Part shown: positions 23,353 through 38,037 of the stretch, piece by piece
Layout: each line of letters starts with the position of its first letter
How positions within the stretch are numbered: the first letter of the stretch is position 1
Origin: Guillardia theta CCMP2712
Lineage: Eukaryota > Cryptophyceae > Pyrenomonadales > Geminigeraceae
Assembly: GCF_000315625.1 (NCBI RefSeq)
Contig: NW_005434659.1
Coordinates: 241,319 to 305,318, forward strand
Direction of reading: 5' to 3'
DNA length: 64,000 nucleotides
Notes under the pieces: model-generated
Seen by the model: the letters and a program-made list of their open reading frames with translations, nothing else
Told to the model about the DNA's origin: nothing
Databases searched by the model: none
Program-made: the position numbers and the translations under genes

Positions 23353-25686
23353 CTAACCGAAGTGATCACGGGGGGTGGGCTTGTCAGCCACGGGGGGCGC
23401 CAGCAAGCCGGAGAAGACGACGGTCTTCATGCTGAAAGGTTTGTTCCCCCCGCTCCTGCCTCCTCCCTGCGCGTCTCCGGGGCCGGGGCTCTTGGTGGAA
23501 CGTTTCTCCTCCTGCAGCAAGGGCTTTTGCTCTTGATTCACAGCGGAGGAAGAGGAGGGTTCTTTCGTCGGGGGGGAGAGGGGGTCCACGACTATCGCAA
23601 ACGCTCCCATGCAGCGAGCGATGGCCTCCGCTCGCTTCCGACGGATCTCCTCCTTCTTCGCCTCCCACATCCTTGACTTGATCTTCCATCGCTCCTCCAG
23701 CTTCTGCGCTATGACCTTGCGAGGACCTTCAAGCTTCGAATGAGCCGCGCTTCTGCTCGACGACACCGCGTCCACTCCCTCCTCCTTTCCCACAGGCACT
23801 GACTGCCTTGCTCCTCCGCTCCCCTCCCGCATCTCGTTCGAGTTTGACTGGGGAAGTTTCGCATCCCCAGTCCGCTCCTCCTCCTCCTCCCTCGCAACAA
23901 GGTCTCGCAGATCCTTCAAACTCTTCATCTCGCTCAGATGGCTGAACGTCTCTGACACTCTCCGCGCTGTCTCCACCCGCACCTCCCTCACAGTCTCTTG
24001 CACTCTCTTCATGCCGCTCTTCTGCCACATCCTCGAGACTTCGGACTGGATGGCCGTTAGCTTCTCGTCAAAGAAAGTCCCCACGTCGTCAAAGTCTTTG
24101 ACGTTGTCGGGTCCGGTCTGATCCGCGTGCAGAGCATCATCATCATCATCATCATCATCATCGTTGCGGAAGCTAGCGAGAAGTGACTTGTGGAAATCTT
24201 GAATGCGATGGCACAAAGAGAGGACCTGAGAACGAGAGAGAGAGAGAGCCTTGCTGTTCGCCTTCGACCTCGACTGGCTAACATGGCGAGTCTGCAAAGA
24301 GACTCGGGCTGAGGCAGACGGCGAGGCTTCAGGGTCGGGATCGTCATGCGGAGAAGGGACGGCGAGTAAATCTGAGGCAGGGGAGGCATCGGAGGGGTAT
24401 GACTCTTCCTGATCGTTCGAGTCATCAAGTAGAGGAGAAGAGTTTTCAACGCTCTGTCCTCCTTTCGTTTGTTTTGACTCCCCCGGCTTCCTTTGGTTGC
24501 TTTTCAACGCCTGGAGGGTCTGTTGGAAGACATTGCCAGACATCTTGGCTTGATTGTTCTTGAGCGTCTGAATCTGCTTCGATTGAAACTTGACCTTGTT
24601 CTCCAATGCTGCAAGGAACCCCTTCAGCCTCTCGGCCTCCGCCTGACTCTCCTCCTCGATCTTGCTCTTCTCTGCCTGCAGCTGCTCGCTCGCTCGCTGC
24701 AGCTTCCTAATGTCGTGAGGAATCTGTTGCAGCGCCTTGTCGATCTTGTCGTCGTCGATCGAGAGGTCGGCAAACATCTGACCATCAACAGCTCTCCTCG
24801 ACGCTACCAAAATGTCCCTTTGCATGTCGATCTCTGCCAGGAACGCCTGATCAGCTTCGGCGTTCTTCATAGCGAGAGACTGCAGCGCCTCCGTCAGCTG
24901 CTTCTGCAGCCTCTTCTTCTCTTCTTCCTTCTGCTGCACAACCGCTCGAAGCTCTTCCAGCTCCGTCTTCGTCTTCGCCAGCTCCCACTCCATCTGCGCC
25001 GTCTGCGCTGTCGACGGAGCCTCCCGCAAACTCTGCAGCTGGTTCTCGATGTCTGTGCCATTCTTACGGCGCTCACGGACGGCGTCTTGATCGATGGCTC
25101 GCCATAGCTGCTCCTCGCGGAATCTGAGCTTTTCCTTGAGGACCAAGGTCATCATCGTCAGCCGCTTGTTGTTCTTGTCTTGCCGCTCCAGGCTCTCGAC
25201 GAGTCGGTTCACCTGGGAGTTGAAGGAGAAGAACTGCTCGGAGAGCTTCTTCCTCAGTACCTTGTGATCCGAGTGAGCGGTTGTGATGAGGCTGTCGGAA
25301 ATCTGCTGCAGCGACGTCTTCAACAGCCTCGCTTGCTCCAGACTCTTCGTGACCTTGTCCGTCGTGACGTCATCGAGGTCTATGGCTGTCCGCATCTCCT
25401 CGTCCAGCTGCTGGGTCACCTCCTTGTCGTCGAACCAGCCCTTCAACTCCTGCAGCGAGTCTCTCTGCTCCCCTCCCTCCCCTTCAGCCCAGGACTCATC
25501 CCCGGTAAACATGCGATCCCCACGTAGCAGCCTGTCGTTGTCTCTCTCCGACGAGTCCAGCATCTCTTCCGTGCTCATGATCGCCATGAAAATCTTCTCG
25601 AGCGTCATGCTCTGCTCGTTGACGAGCGTCTGCAGGGTTCGCTCCCCCTCCTGCCCCCCACGCTCCTCCTCCCCTGCCATCTCCAT
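23353..25686 (-). CDS. Coiled-coil protein, single exon, 777 residues
   Basis: Uninterrupted reading frame from the ATG at 25686 (the frame also extends to a GTG at 25707) to a stop at 23353. It starts MEMAGEEERGG. Residues about 60-430 are strongly heptad-like (VRERRKNGTDIENQLQSL, ELAKTKTELEELRAVVQQ, ASEQLQAEKSKIEEESQ). A Ser/Asp-rich linker follows with a run of nine Asp from a GAT/ATC microsatellite. A second helical stretch (MWEAKKEEIRRKRAEAI) precedes a Pro/Ser-rich tail. No enzymatic motif is seen. It is convergent with the preceding coiled-coil gene, with stops 320 bp apart, and divergent from the next. The lack of introns contrasts with its neighbours. Function unknown; a structural or scaffolding role is inferred only from composition. 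Confidence 0.72.
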   Translation of the reverse strand: MEMAGEEERGGQEGERTLQTLVNEQSMTLEKIFMAIMSTEEMLDSSERDNDRLLRGDRMFTGDESWAEGEGGEQRDSLQELKGWFDDKEVTQQLDEEMRTAIDLDDVTTDKVTKSLEQARLLKTSLQQISDSLITTAHSDHKVLRKKLSEQFFSFNSQVNRLVESLERQDKNNKRLTMMTLVLKEKLRFREEQLWRAIDQDAVRERRKNGTDIENQLQSLREAPSTAQTAQMEWELAKTKTELEELRAVVQQKEEEKKRLQKQLTEALQSLAMKNAEADQAFLAEIDMQRDILVASRRAVDGQMFADLSIDDDKIDKALQQIPHDIRKLQRASEQLQAEKSKIEEESQAEAERLKGFLAALENKVKFQSKQIQTLKNNQAKMSGNVFQQTLQALKSNQRKPGESKQTKGGQSVENSSPLLDDSNDQEESYPSDASPASDLLAVPSPHDDPDPEASPSASARVSLQTRHVSQSRSKANSKALSLSRSQVLSLCHRIQDFHKSLLASFRNDDDDDDDDDALHADQTGPDNVKDFDDVGTFFDEKLTAIQSEVSRMWQKSGMKRVQETVREVRVETARRVSETFSHLSEMKSLKDLRDLVAREEEEERTGDAKLPQSNSNEMREGSGGARQSVPVGKEEGVDAVSSSRSAAHSKLEGPRKVIAQKLEERWKIKSRMWEAKKEEIRRKRAEAIARCMGAFAIVVDPLSPPTKEPSSSSAVNQEQKPLLQEEKRSTKSPGPGDAQGGGRSGGNKPFSMKTVVFSGLLAPPVADKPTPRDHFG

Positions 25687-25811
25687 CCCCGGGCGGGTAG
25701 CAACCACGCCGGATTAAAAATCATAGTAAATTAATATATGATTTTAAAACGACAGTACAGATAAAATCAGTTTTAAATGCTTGATGGGGGTTGTCAAGCC
25801 GAAGCGACAAG
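25687..25811. promoter_or_regulatory. AT-rich bidirectional promoter candidate
   Basis: Only 125 bp separate the divergent starts at 25686 (minus) and 25812 (plus). The gap is AT-rich (AAATTAATATATGATTTTAA) in an otherwise GC-balanced region, which suits a shared promoter. No specific box is identified. Confidence 0.45.
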
Positions 25812-28800
25812 ATGGAACATGAAGCGAACAATCAGCCCGGGAGCTCGATCAGAGTGAGAGGAGGAGGAGGAGGAGGGGGAGAGAAGAGCATGCAACATCA
25901 GGAGGAGGAGGAGAGAGGGAGGGGAGAGAAGAGCATGCAACATCAGGAGGAGGAGGAGAGAGGGAGGAGAGAGAGAAGAGCATGCAACATCAGGAGGGAG
26001 AGAGAGAGGGAGGGGAGAGAAAGAAGAGCATGCAACATCAGGAGGGAGAGAGAGAGGGAGGGGAGAGAGAGAAGAGCATGCAACATCAGGAGGGGGAGAG
26101 AGAGAGAGAGGGAGGGGAGAGAAAGAAGAGCATGCAACATCAGGAGGGGAGAGAGAGAGGGAGGGGAGAGAAAGAAGAGCATGCAACATCAGGAGGGGAG
26201 AGAATGGTGAGCAAGATATTGTTCTGAAGCACGGCCGCAGGAAATCATCGAAACACGCGTGGAGCATGTGTTAGAGATCGTAATCCCACAGCTCGAGATC
26301 AACGTTGACTTTGTGAGCTAATCAAAATGTTGGGAGGCGCTTATCCTGATGAGAGGCTGCCAGCAAAAGCTGAGGGAGAGGTTCCGCAAGAACACGAAGA
26401 TGGAAGGTCAAGTGCGATCCATCTTCGACGACCTGATGACTGCGGTGAGCTTCAGACATGAAGAACAATCAGCGACCTGACGGCTCAACCGCAAGATCAA
26501 CACATGGCACGTGAAGGACAGCATCTTCAAGCACGCGACTGCGATATCGGAGGACCTGCCTCGTGACATCGAAGACATCGGGAGGACAGCTCAGCGCCAT
26601 GGGTAAGAGTTTCCTGCCCCCATCCTTTCAGCGCCTGACCGGGAAGCTCACAGGTATTTTAGTCGCTTCCAGACGGAAGAAGCCGAAAAGATTCGCATCC
26701 TTCAAGCTACTGTGAGCTGACCGCCCTTGTTTCCTCCCTTCTCAGTCTGCCCTCCCAGGTTGAGGATCTTGAAGGAGACCTGTAGCTCGTCTGCCCTCCC
26801 CGCCGCGCGTGACTGCTGGGTGCTGCAGGCAACGGCTGCGGGGATTGTACAAGGAAGACATGGAGCGAATGAGCGAGGAGCTCGCAAGCTTGAGGTGAGC
26901 TGGGGCAGCGCCGTTGCGATGGGAACCGACGAGTTGCAGGCTGGAGCTGGTGGACTCGGGCAAGCAACGGCTGGAGCTCCAGCAGCAGATTATTGTGCAG
27001 GTCGTTGCGCCTGCTGCCTGCTGAGGGCGTCTGAAGGAGGAGGATCGGGGTGTGCAGGAGCAGAGGACCAGTGAGGAGATAAATAGGCTGCAGCAGATTG
27101 TGGACAACGACACCATCGTGGTCACGTCATTGTCAAACGTAAGTGCGCCCGCTGCTTCCTCCTCCTCCTCCTCCTCTTCCTCCTCCTCCTCCTCCTCCTC
27201 CTCCTCTTTCTCCTCTCCTCCACCAACTCCTCCTGCTGTTCATTGCTTCCGGCTGGCAGGACCTGGAAATTATTAAGCTGGAGAAGGAGAAGCTTAGAAT
27301 GGAAGTGAAGGACCTGGAGGTGAGGAAAGGCCGGAGATGGCGATAAGCAAGGAAGGGTCAGGAGGGAGGAGAAGAGAAAAAAAGGAACAGGGAAGCAAAG
27401 CAAGAGTCGAGGAGACGAACAGAGGGAGGAGAGGAAAGAAAAGTACAAGAGAAGGGAAAGAGGAGGAGGAGGAGGAGGAGGAGGAGATGAATGAGATGAA
27501 CGCAGGCGCGTCTGGACAGCTGTGAGCTGACTATCACGAAGAAGGAAGCGAACATCAAGTGATTCATCTGCCCTCCCTGTTCCTCCTCCTACCCTCCTCC
27601 TGCCATCTTTCTTTCTTTATCCTTCCCCCCCTACAACGCCCTTCCTGCCTTCATTTCTTCATCCTTCCCCCTCCTCCTACCCTCCTCCTGCCTGACACTC
27701 CTTGAGGTCGTTGGAGTCCTACGTCGAGCGGGTCTGCTGCGAGGGGCGCGTGATGGAGGGCTAAGAGGATACTGGGCAGTTGACGAGTGACAAGGGAGGG
27801 ATCAAGCAGGCGATGGTGGAGGCGGAGGGGAAGCTGAAGTCGAGCGAGAGGGTAAGAGGGATGTTGGAAAGTGCGAGGAAGATAGAGTTGGGTGCAGGCA
27901 CAGGAGCAGCTCATGGAGCTCAACGAGAAGATCGCAGCGAAAGGTAGCACGTCATGGCATGCAGACATTTCCATCCCTTCCTTCTCTATCCTCTCCTCTC
28001 CTCTCCTCTCCTCTCCTCTCCTCTCCTCTCCTCTCCTCTCCTCTCCTCTCCTCTCCTCTCCTCTCCTCTCCTCTCCTCTCCNNNNNNNNNNNNNNNNNNN
28101 NNNNNNNNNNNNNNNNNNNNNNNNNNNNNNNNNNNNNNNNNNNNNNNNNNNNNNNNNNNNNNNNNNNNNNNNNNNNNNNNNNNNNNNNNNNNNNNNNNNN
28201 NNNNNNNNNNNNNNNNNNNNNNNNNNNNNNNNNNNNNNNNNNNNNNNNNNNNNNNNNNNNNNNNNNNNNNNNNNNNNNNNNNNNNNNNNNNNNNNNNNNN
28301 NNNNNNNNNNNNNNNNNNNNNNNNNNNNNNNNNNNNNNNNNNNNNNNNNNNNNNNNNNNNNNNNNNNNNNNNNNNNNNNNNNNNNNNNNNNNNNNNNNNN
28401 NNNNNNNNNNNNNNNNNNNNNNNNNNNNNNNNNNNNNNNNNNNNNNNNNNNNNNNNNNNNNNNNNNNNNNNNNNNNNNNNNNNNNNNNNNNNNNNNNNNN
28501 NNNNNNNNNNNNNNNNNNNNNNNNNNNNNNNNNNNNNNNNNNNNNNNNNNNNNNNNNNNNNNNNNNNNNNNNNNNNNNNNNNNNNNNNNNNNNNNNNNNN
28601 NNNNNNNNNNNNNNNNNNNNNNNNNNNNNNNNNNNNNNNNNNNNNNNNNNNNNNNNNNNNNNNNNNNNNNNNNNNNNNNNNNNNNNNNNNNNNNNNNNNN
28701 NNNNNNNNNNNNNNNNNNNNNNNNNNNNNNNNNNNNNNNNNNNNNNNNNNNNNNNNNNNNNNNNNNNNNNNNNNNNNNNNNNNNNNNNNNNNNNNNNNNN

Positions 28801-29040
28801 NNNNNNNNNNNNNNNNNNNNNNNNNNNNNNNNNNNNNNNNNNNNNNNNNNNNNNNNNNNNNNNNNNNNNNNNNNNNNNNNNNNNNNNNNNNNNNNNNNNN
28901 NNNNNNNNNNNNNNNNNNNNNNNNNNNNNNNNNNNNNNNNNNNNNNNNNNNCTCCTCTCCTCTCCTCTCCTCTCCTCTCATGCATGTTGGTCAGCAAAGA
29001 GGATCAACGCTTTGATGAAGACTCACCTGGAGCAGAAGGA
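25812..29040 (+). CDS. Many-exon coiled-coil protein interrupted by assembly gap
   Basis: The ATG at 25812 gives MEHEANNQPGSSIR, then a GTGAGA donor. Intron 1 contains the minisatellite, and exon 2 resumes in phase at about 26233 (EIIETRVEHVLEIVIPQL). Further exons contain QKLRERFRKNTKMEGQVRS, INTWHVKDSIFKHATAI, YFSRFQTEEAEKIRIL, QRLRGLYKEDMERMSEEL, LELVDSGKQRLELQQQ, EQRTSEEINRLQQIVDN, DLEIIKLEKEKLRMEV and AQEQLMELNEKIAAK. After the gap an exon with KRINALMKTHLEQKE precedes a GTGATG donor at 29041. The 3' end is not identified. Two exons in 27500-27790 are uncertain. The product is helical and mostly soluble. It is divergent from the 777-residue coiled-coil gene. Confidence 0.55.
25860..26205 (+). 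repeat. Intronic minisatellite, seven units of 45-54 bp
   Basis: Each unit carries the core AGCATGCAACATCAGGAGG followed by a variable GA-rich spacer. Cores begin near 25887, 25932, 25979, 26027, 26075, 26129 and 26178. It lies within intron 1 of the downstream gene. Spacer length varies while the core is invariant. Confidence 0.9.
27989..28979 (+). repeat. (CTCTC)n pentanucleotide array with 870-bp assembly gap
   Basis: CTCTC units run from 27989 to 28081, then N to 28951, then CTCTC to 28979. The array is in an intron. The gap is almost certainly the same repeat, and its true size is unknown. Confidence 0.9.
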
Positions 29041-29254
29041 GGTGATGAAATGCGATCTACCATCACCACCACCACCACCTCCTCCTCCTCCTCCCTCCTC
29101 CTCCTTCTTAACGTCAGTTTCTTCTGCCGCCTCCTCTCCAGGTAAGGTGATGCTTCCAGGCTGTTCGTCTTTCTGGGACTTTCCCGCTCCTCCTCCTCCT
29201 CCTTCTTGCTGCTTGCCGCCATAAGAGGATTCCACTGAGATATCTCACGAGCCT

Positions 29255-32961
<3,707 letters not shown>

Positions 32962-33179
32962 CGTCAGGCACTTAGCAACTCTAGACAGAGAGGAGGGAGC
33001 AAGGACTTGTTCTCTCCCCCATGTCAGCCCCTAGCCTACATCCACGTCGTTCCAGTCTGCATGTCCACCAGACGTAGTATATTTTCAGCCGTTACATTTG
33101 ACCATGTCAATCAAAACCGTTACTTTTTTTACTTTCTTTCACATTTTAAAAAAGTTACTTACGTTTGACTTGTCAGTCT

Positions 33180-33590
33180 AGGAGTCGCGTGACTTAGCGG
33201 GGGCCCGGGGGCCCGGGGCCTCTTGTAGTCAGTCACTCTCAACGGATGTGGGCCGCGGACTGGCCGCGGGCAGTCTGTTTCCGATACGTGACTGTAGGGG
33301 ACGGAGTCCGGAATTCGGGAAGCAGTGCTGAACTTGCAAACTTGAAAGTTGAGTCAGGGGCTGAATGAGGGCGCGGCCGCAGTGAATAGATCATTGAGGG
33401 CAGATTGAGGCTGACTCAGCTGAATGAGGGCTGAATGAGGGCCGCAGTGAATGGCCATTGAGGGCAGATTGAGGCTGACTCAGCTGAATGAGGGCTGAAT
33501 GAGGGCCCGGGCTGAAAAATGATCAGGGGCTGTATGAGCTGCTGTATGAGGGGCTGTATGAGGGGCTGTATGAGGGGTTCAAGTTCACGT
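33180..33590. repeat. GC-rich module with internal CTGAATGAGGG tandem repeats
   Basis: Begins with GGGGGCCCGGGGGCCCGGGG, then GTCAGTCACTC. From 33355 it shows repeated GGCTGAATGAGGGC and GAGGCTGACTCAGC blocks (two long copies about 80 bp apart), then four GGGGCTGTATGA units to 33575. It lies between the divergent genes starting at 32961 and 33797. Confidence 0.75.
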
Positions 33591-33796
33591 GCCATCATGG
33601 CCCAAATCAGCGCTGCAGTTGCCGCCTAGCCCAACTGCTCGTGCTCCTCGTGCTCCTTGCTCAGAGCTCTTCTCCTCTTCTTCTACTTACCATCCTCCTC
33701 TAGCGCGTCTCCCATCCCCGCATCCTCCCTGCTTCAGCTTCAGCAGAACCAACCTCCCCCGCCACAGTACCCTCAAGGCAACGAGAGCTGCGGGAA

Positions 33797-35435
33797 ATGA
33801 AGGTGAAGGTCATTTCGCGGAATGAATCGGATTACACCAGAGAGCGCAAGTCGGACATTGTGAAAGTCTTCCACAACCCAGGTTGCTCCTTGTTTGATTG
33901 CTCCTCCCTCCTCTTCCTCGTCCTCCCTCCTCCCTCCCTCCTGCCTTACTTGGCGTGCAGATCCGGCGTTGCATCCATTTGAACGAGCAAGAGAGTACAA
34001 GCGAGCGTTGAACGCTGTCAAGTTGGATAAAGTCTTCGCCAAGCCCTTTGCTCGATCCTTGTCGGGCCATCGAGATGCCATCTCGTGCTTTGCGAGGAGC
34101 AAGCAACGGTTGGTCGATGTGGCGTCAGGAAGGTCAGGGAGCAAGACGGTTGCTTCGCATGCGCTTGACATTCATGGCAGTTGCGACGGAGAGCTGAGGC
34201 TCTGGGACCTCTCGACCGGCAACTCTCGATGGAGCACGATCGCGCACACGGGCTTCGTGCGGGGAGTGACCTTCTCGCGGGACGGGGAGAACCTCTGGAG
34301 TTGCGGGGACGACAAGCTGGTGAAGATGTGGGGGAGAGACTATGAGTCAGAGGTGGGGGAGGAAAGGGCAGTCGAGCCTGAGCTCACCCTCATGGGCCAA
34401 CACGCGTTCCTGGGCATCGACCATCACTGGAAGGAGTCGTTGATCGCCACGTGCGGGGTAGACGTTCATATCTGGGACCCCCAGCGATCAGAACCGCTCC
34501 ACACGCTCTCATGGGGCAGCGAGAGCGTCGTGTCTGTTCGGTTCAATCCGGTCGAGCACAACGTGTTGGCATCGACGGCATCAGGTGATGAAGGGGAGGG
34601 TGCAGTGATGAAAGAGGGAAGGGACATGTTGTTTGATGCAAGGATGGTTGGTTGGTTGGTTGATGTTCTGTTTGCTATTGCTCTTTCTAACACTTACCTG
34701 CATTCGAACTTGCGACTTGTACTTGTACTTGTAACTTGATTCATCTTTCTCTATGTTTTCATTGCCGTCCTCGGCCCGTCCCCGTCCTCATTCCCGTCCC
34801 CGTCCTCATCCCCGTCCTCTTCATCCTCGTCCCCGCTGCCACTCATCCTTCTTCCTCACAGACAGGAGCATCATCCTCTACGACATCAGGACCGCGACCT
34901 CGCTCAGAAAGCTGGTGCTCAACAAGAGGAGCAACCGACTCTGCTGGAACCCTATGGAAGCTTTCAACTTCGTGGTTGCCAATGAGGATCACAACCTCTA
35001 TACCTTCGACATGCGCAAGTGAGATGCCTCTTCCTCCTCCCCCTCCGCCATCTCATCCTCCGTCTCCTCCTCCTCTTTCACCACGTTTTCCTCCTTCTCC
35101 TCCTCCTCTTCATGCTCCCTGTCCCTGTCCCTCTCCCTCTCCCTCTCCCTCTCCCTGTCCCTCTCCCTCTAAGTCTAACTCCTTTCCCACAGGTTCGACT
35201 CTGCTCTGTGTGTGCACAAGGACCATGTGTCTGCTGTCCTCGACGTTGACTTCGCCCCAACGGTATGGGAGGGTTGATGACGTCATCGTCGCTGGTTTGA
35301 CTCGCGAGGGACAGGGACGGGAGTTCGTCTCCGGCAGTTACGATCGAACTGTTCGCATCTTCAAGTATAATGCCGGGAGAAGTCGTGAGGTTGCCTCCTC
35401 GCCCTGCTGCTGCTGCTCCTCCTCCTCCTGCTCTG

Positions 35436-35495
<60 letters not shown>

Positions 35496-36307
35496 TGCTC
35501 CACTATCTCCTTGCTCGGACTTTTCTCCTCTGTTCTTCCTTCTTACCCTCCATCCCCCTCCCTCTGCAATTTTCCGTCTCTTTGACATCTCCTTCCTTGC
35601 AGGTCTACCACGGCAAGCGGATGCAGCGAATCTGGTCGGTTCTCTTCTCAGGAGACGCCAAGTGGGTCCTTTCAGCGTCTGACGACTTCAACATTCGCTT
35701 GTGGAAGGCAAACGCAAGGTGAGGACGAAGAGGAAGGAAGATTGAGAGCAAGCAGTCAAGAGAGGACAGCAAGAAGAATACAAGAGGAGATTGCTGGGCT
35801 CTTGTGGCAGAGCGGAGGAGGAGGAGGAGGAGGAGGAGGAGGAGGAGGAGATGCATCGGGCTGGTCCTGACATGTCCGGCAGTGAGAGCGTGAAGCCGCT
35901 GCTTCCAAGAGAGCAAAGGAAGTTGGAATATCTCGACAAGCTCAAGGACAGATTCAAGGAGGTAAGTCCTCTCCTGCTTCCTCCCTACTCCTCCCCTCTG
36001 GTTTCTCCGTCGTCGTTCCTCCTCGTTCCTCCTCCCTCCCTCCTCTCCCCCCTCCTTCCTCTCACCTCCCTGCAGACCGCGGACGTCAAGCGCATATCCC
36101 GCCATCGTCACCTCCCCAAGGCGATCCTCAAGGTCTGGAGGCTGCGGGAGCTGCTGGGGATGACGAGGATGGCAGGCTACGAAGCTCAAGGGCATCATCA
36201 AGGACTCGAAGAAGAGGAAGGAGAACAACGTCAGGAAGCATTCCAAGCCAGGAGCCGTCCCCTACGTGGCGGAGAGGAAGAAGGAGATTGTCAAGGAGTT
36301 AGAGTGA
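33797..36307 (+). CDS. DCAF13: SOF1/DCAF13 WD40 protein of the SSU processome
   Basis: Sof1 is a nucleolar WD40 protein of the U3 snoRNP/SSU processome needed for 18S rRNA maturation. Exons: 33797-33881, 33961-34132, 34181-34584, 34862-35018, 35193-35262, 35309-35389, 35603-35718, 35883-35961, 36076-36132 and 36176-36307. They close in frame at about 450 residues, against 445 in human. The N-terminus MKVKVISRNESDYTRER is the family start. WD repeats include LSGHRDAIS, SCDGELRLWDLS, CGDDKLVKMW, DVHIWDPQ, ILYDIRTATSLRKLV and DDFNIRLWKANA. The hallmark tail is RHRHLPKAILK followed by KHSKPGAVPYVAERKKEI. The 48-nt intron at 34133-34180 is in frame and stop-free on both sides. Removing it restores the family's VASGSCDGE. 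The last intron is 43 nt. Confidence 0.93.
35396..35500 (+). repeat. (CTGCTC)n / (GCTCCT)n intronic repeat
   Basis: Hexanucleotide array in the intron before the DCAF13 exon starting at 35603. Confidence 0.8.
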
Positions 36308-36552
36308 TCGCCCATCTCCCCCCTCCCTCCCCTCCTCCCTCCATTCTCTTCCTCTCAGTCCCTCCCTCCTCCTTCTTGTCCCTCCTCCCAACTTTTAAGT
36401 TCGCTCTTCTTGGCCTGTAGACCAGTGATCCGTTCCCTGAATACACCTCTCTTGTAATCGTCATATAACCAGGAGTGAGCAAGGGAAAGCGGGGTACAGC
36501 AAGTGAAGTACAACAGTGGCACAAATGCCAAGAGCGAGAGGAGAACGAGTAC

Positions 36553-36610
36553 GAGTACGGGAGGAGGAGGAGGAGGAGGAGGAGGAGGAGGAGGAGGAGG
36601 AGGAGGAGGC
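36553..36610 (+). repeat. (GAG)n microsatellite in the 3' region of convergent genes
   Basis: About 18 GAG units immediately downstream of the bestrophin stop codon (minus), between it and the end of DCAF13. Confidence 0.85.
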
Positions 36611-36611
36611 A

Positions 36612-38037
36612 TCAGTTCCAAGGCTCTGCATCCTCCCCTACCACGGGATCGCTCGGCTTCTCCTGATCGTAAGAGAGCAGCTGACGAACGTTGCGCTCGA
36701 TGCAGTCCACGTAGTCCTCGAGCGGGAGGATGGAGAACGGCTCCTCGATCTGCACGCCGAGCTCCTCGATCCCGAAGAAGAACACTCCCACAAGGGAGCA
36801 GACGGGGACCATAAGGAAGCTGTCTCCGAGCTCCTTCACCAGCGCAAACGGAAGCAGCAAGATCCACAGGGCGAGGAAGCGACCAGTGTGACGGGTGTAC
36901 ACCAGCGGAACCTGCGACGAAGTGAACAACACCGATGAAATACACCACCATGTTCCTCCTCCTCCTCGACATCCCATCAACTTCTCCCCTCCCCCCCCCC
37001 GCCTTCCTCTCTTCACTTCCCCTCCTCCTCCTCACCTCTCCCCTTCCCCTTCCTTCCCTCCCTCCTCCCTCCTCCTCTCATACCGGCATCTTCTGCAGCC
37101 TGTCACATGCTACCCATGCGCTGGTGAGCTCGTCCAGGTGGAGGTCAAATCTTGCCTTGGTACTCCCATCAATCTCCTGCGATCGCCGAACGATCCTCGT
37201 GATGTCTGCCAGCGCCTGCACCGGCCGCACCGATGAGCTCATGATCCTCTCGCTCTCCTTCCTCCCCAGCAGCTGCGTCAGCTTTGACTTCAGCTTCTGC
37301 TCCTCATCAGGATCGTGGCGGAAGTGATCCTTCAGGACGTGGGACAGAGCGACAACCCTCCGCGCATGCTCCTCCCTGTACTCCTTCTCCAGGTACGACA
37401 TGCCCTGCCTCGCGATGTTGCTGCACAGATGCTCTATCCTCATCCAGTTGCATCTTGCCTCGTTCCACCTCGCGTAGACCGTGTTGGTCCGGAAGACGAG
37501 GAGGAGGGCGAGGGCAGGAGAGGAGAGCTGGAACGGCAGCGTCGGCAGGGCGAGCATGAAGGTTCCGTCCCGGGGGACGTCGGGAATGAGCCCGTTTAGG
37601 ATGGCAGCGTTAGTGAAGTAGGCGAGCAGGGCAGTCAAAGTCACGACCCCCACCTCCACCCAGAGGCCTCGGATGATGCCGGAGGTGAACATGGTGGAGA
37701 GGTTGCTGAACAAGCGCTCGGTCGATCGGAAGGTGAGCCAGTCGTCGCTAGTGAAGATCGTCCTCCTGTACAGCCGGCTCGCCTCCTTGTAGTTGTCCGA
37801 CTCGTTGATGAAGCCCAAGGACAGCAGGTCTGCTGAGCTTTCTGTCTCCACTGGGCTGGTCTTGGTCGAGTACTTGAGCTTGCAGAGCCAACGGGACGGC
37901 GCCGCCCGACATCCGCTGGTCGACGATCTGCCAGCAGGTCGCATGCCTCCCCCCCATCGCCCTCCACCCACGGCGAACTTGAAGCAAGACCCATCTGTGG
38001 CGAGCAGCAGGAGGAGGCAAAAGAATAATTTCGACAT
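36612..38037 (-). CDS. Bestrophin-type anion channel, probably plastid-targeted
   Basis: Plant and bacterial-type bestrophins (VCCN/UPF0187) are chloride or voltage-dependent anion channels; in plants they sit in the thylakoid membrane. Exons 38037..37084 and 36911..36612 give about 417 residues. Residues 1-19 form a signal peptide ending GSC followed by Phe, and a basic Ser-rich stretch follows. Phe after the cleavage site is characteristic of complex-plastid presequences in cryptophytes and related algae. Core motifs: ALALLLVFRTNTVYARWNEA, CNWMRIEHLCSNIARQ, and in exon 2 VPLVYTRHTGRFLALW, LVGVFFFGIEELGVQIEEPF and LPLEDYVDCIERNV. The IEEPF-x-LPL block is the most conserved of the family. Four hydrophobic helices are visible. 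It is convergent with DCAF13. Confidence 0.88.

Noticed and set aside
25860-26205. CRISPR-like array
   Set aside because: Cores are regular, but the spacers are GA-rich variants of each other, not unique sequences, and the genome is eukaryotic.
25794-26267. Open frames of 80-157 codons with repeated MQHQEEE or MLHALLS units
   Set aside because: Produced by the minisatellite, which sits in an intron; the flanking exons join in phase without it.
27651-29224. Long ORFs through the N block
   Set aside because: The reading frame is only open because N is translated as X; the flanks are pentanucleotide repeat.
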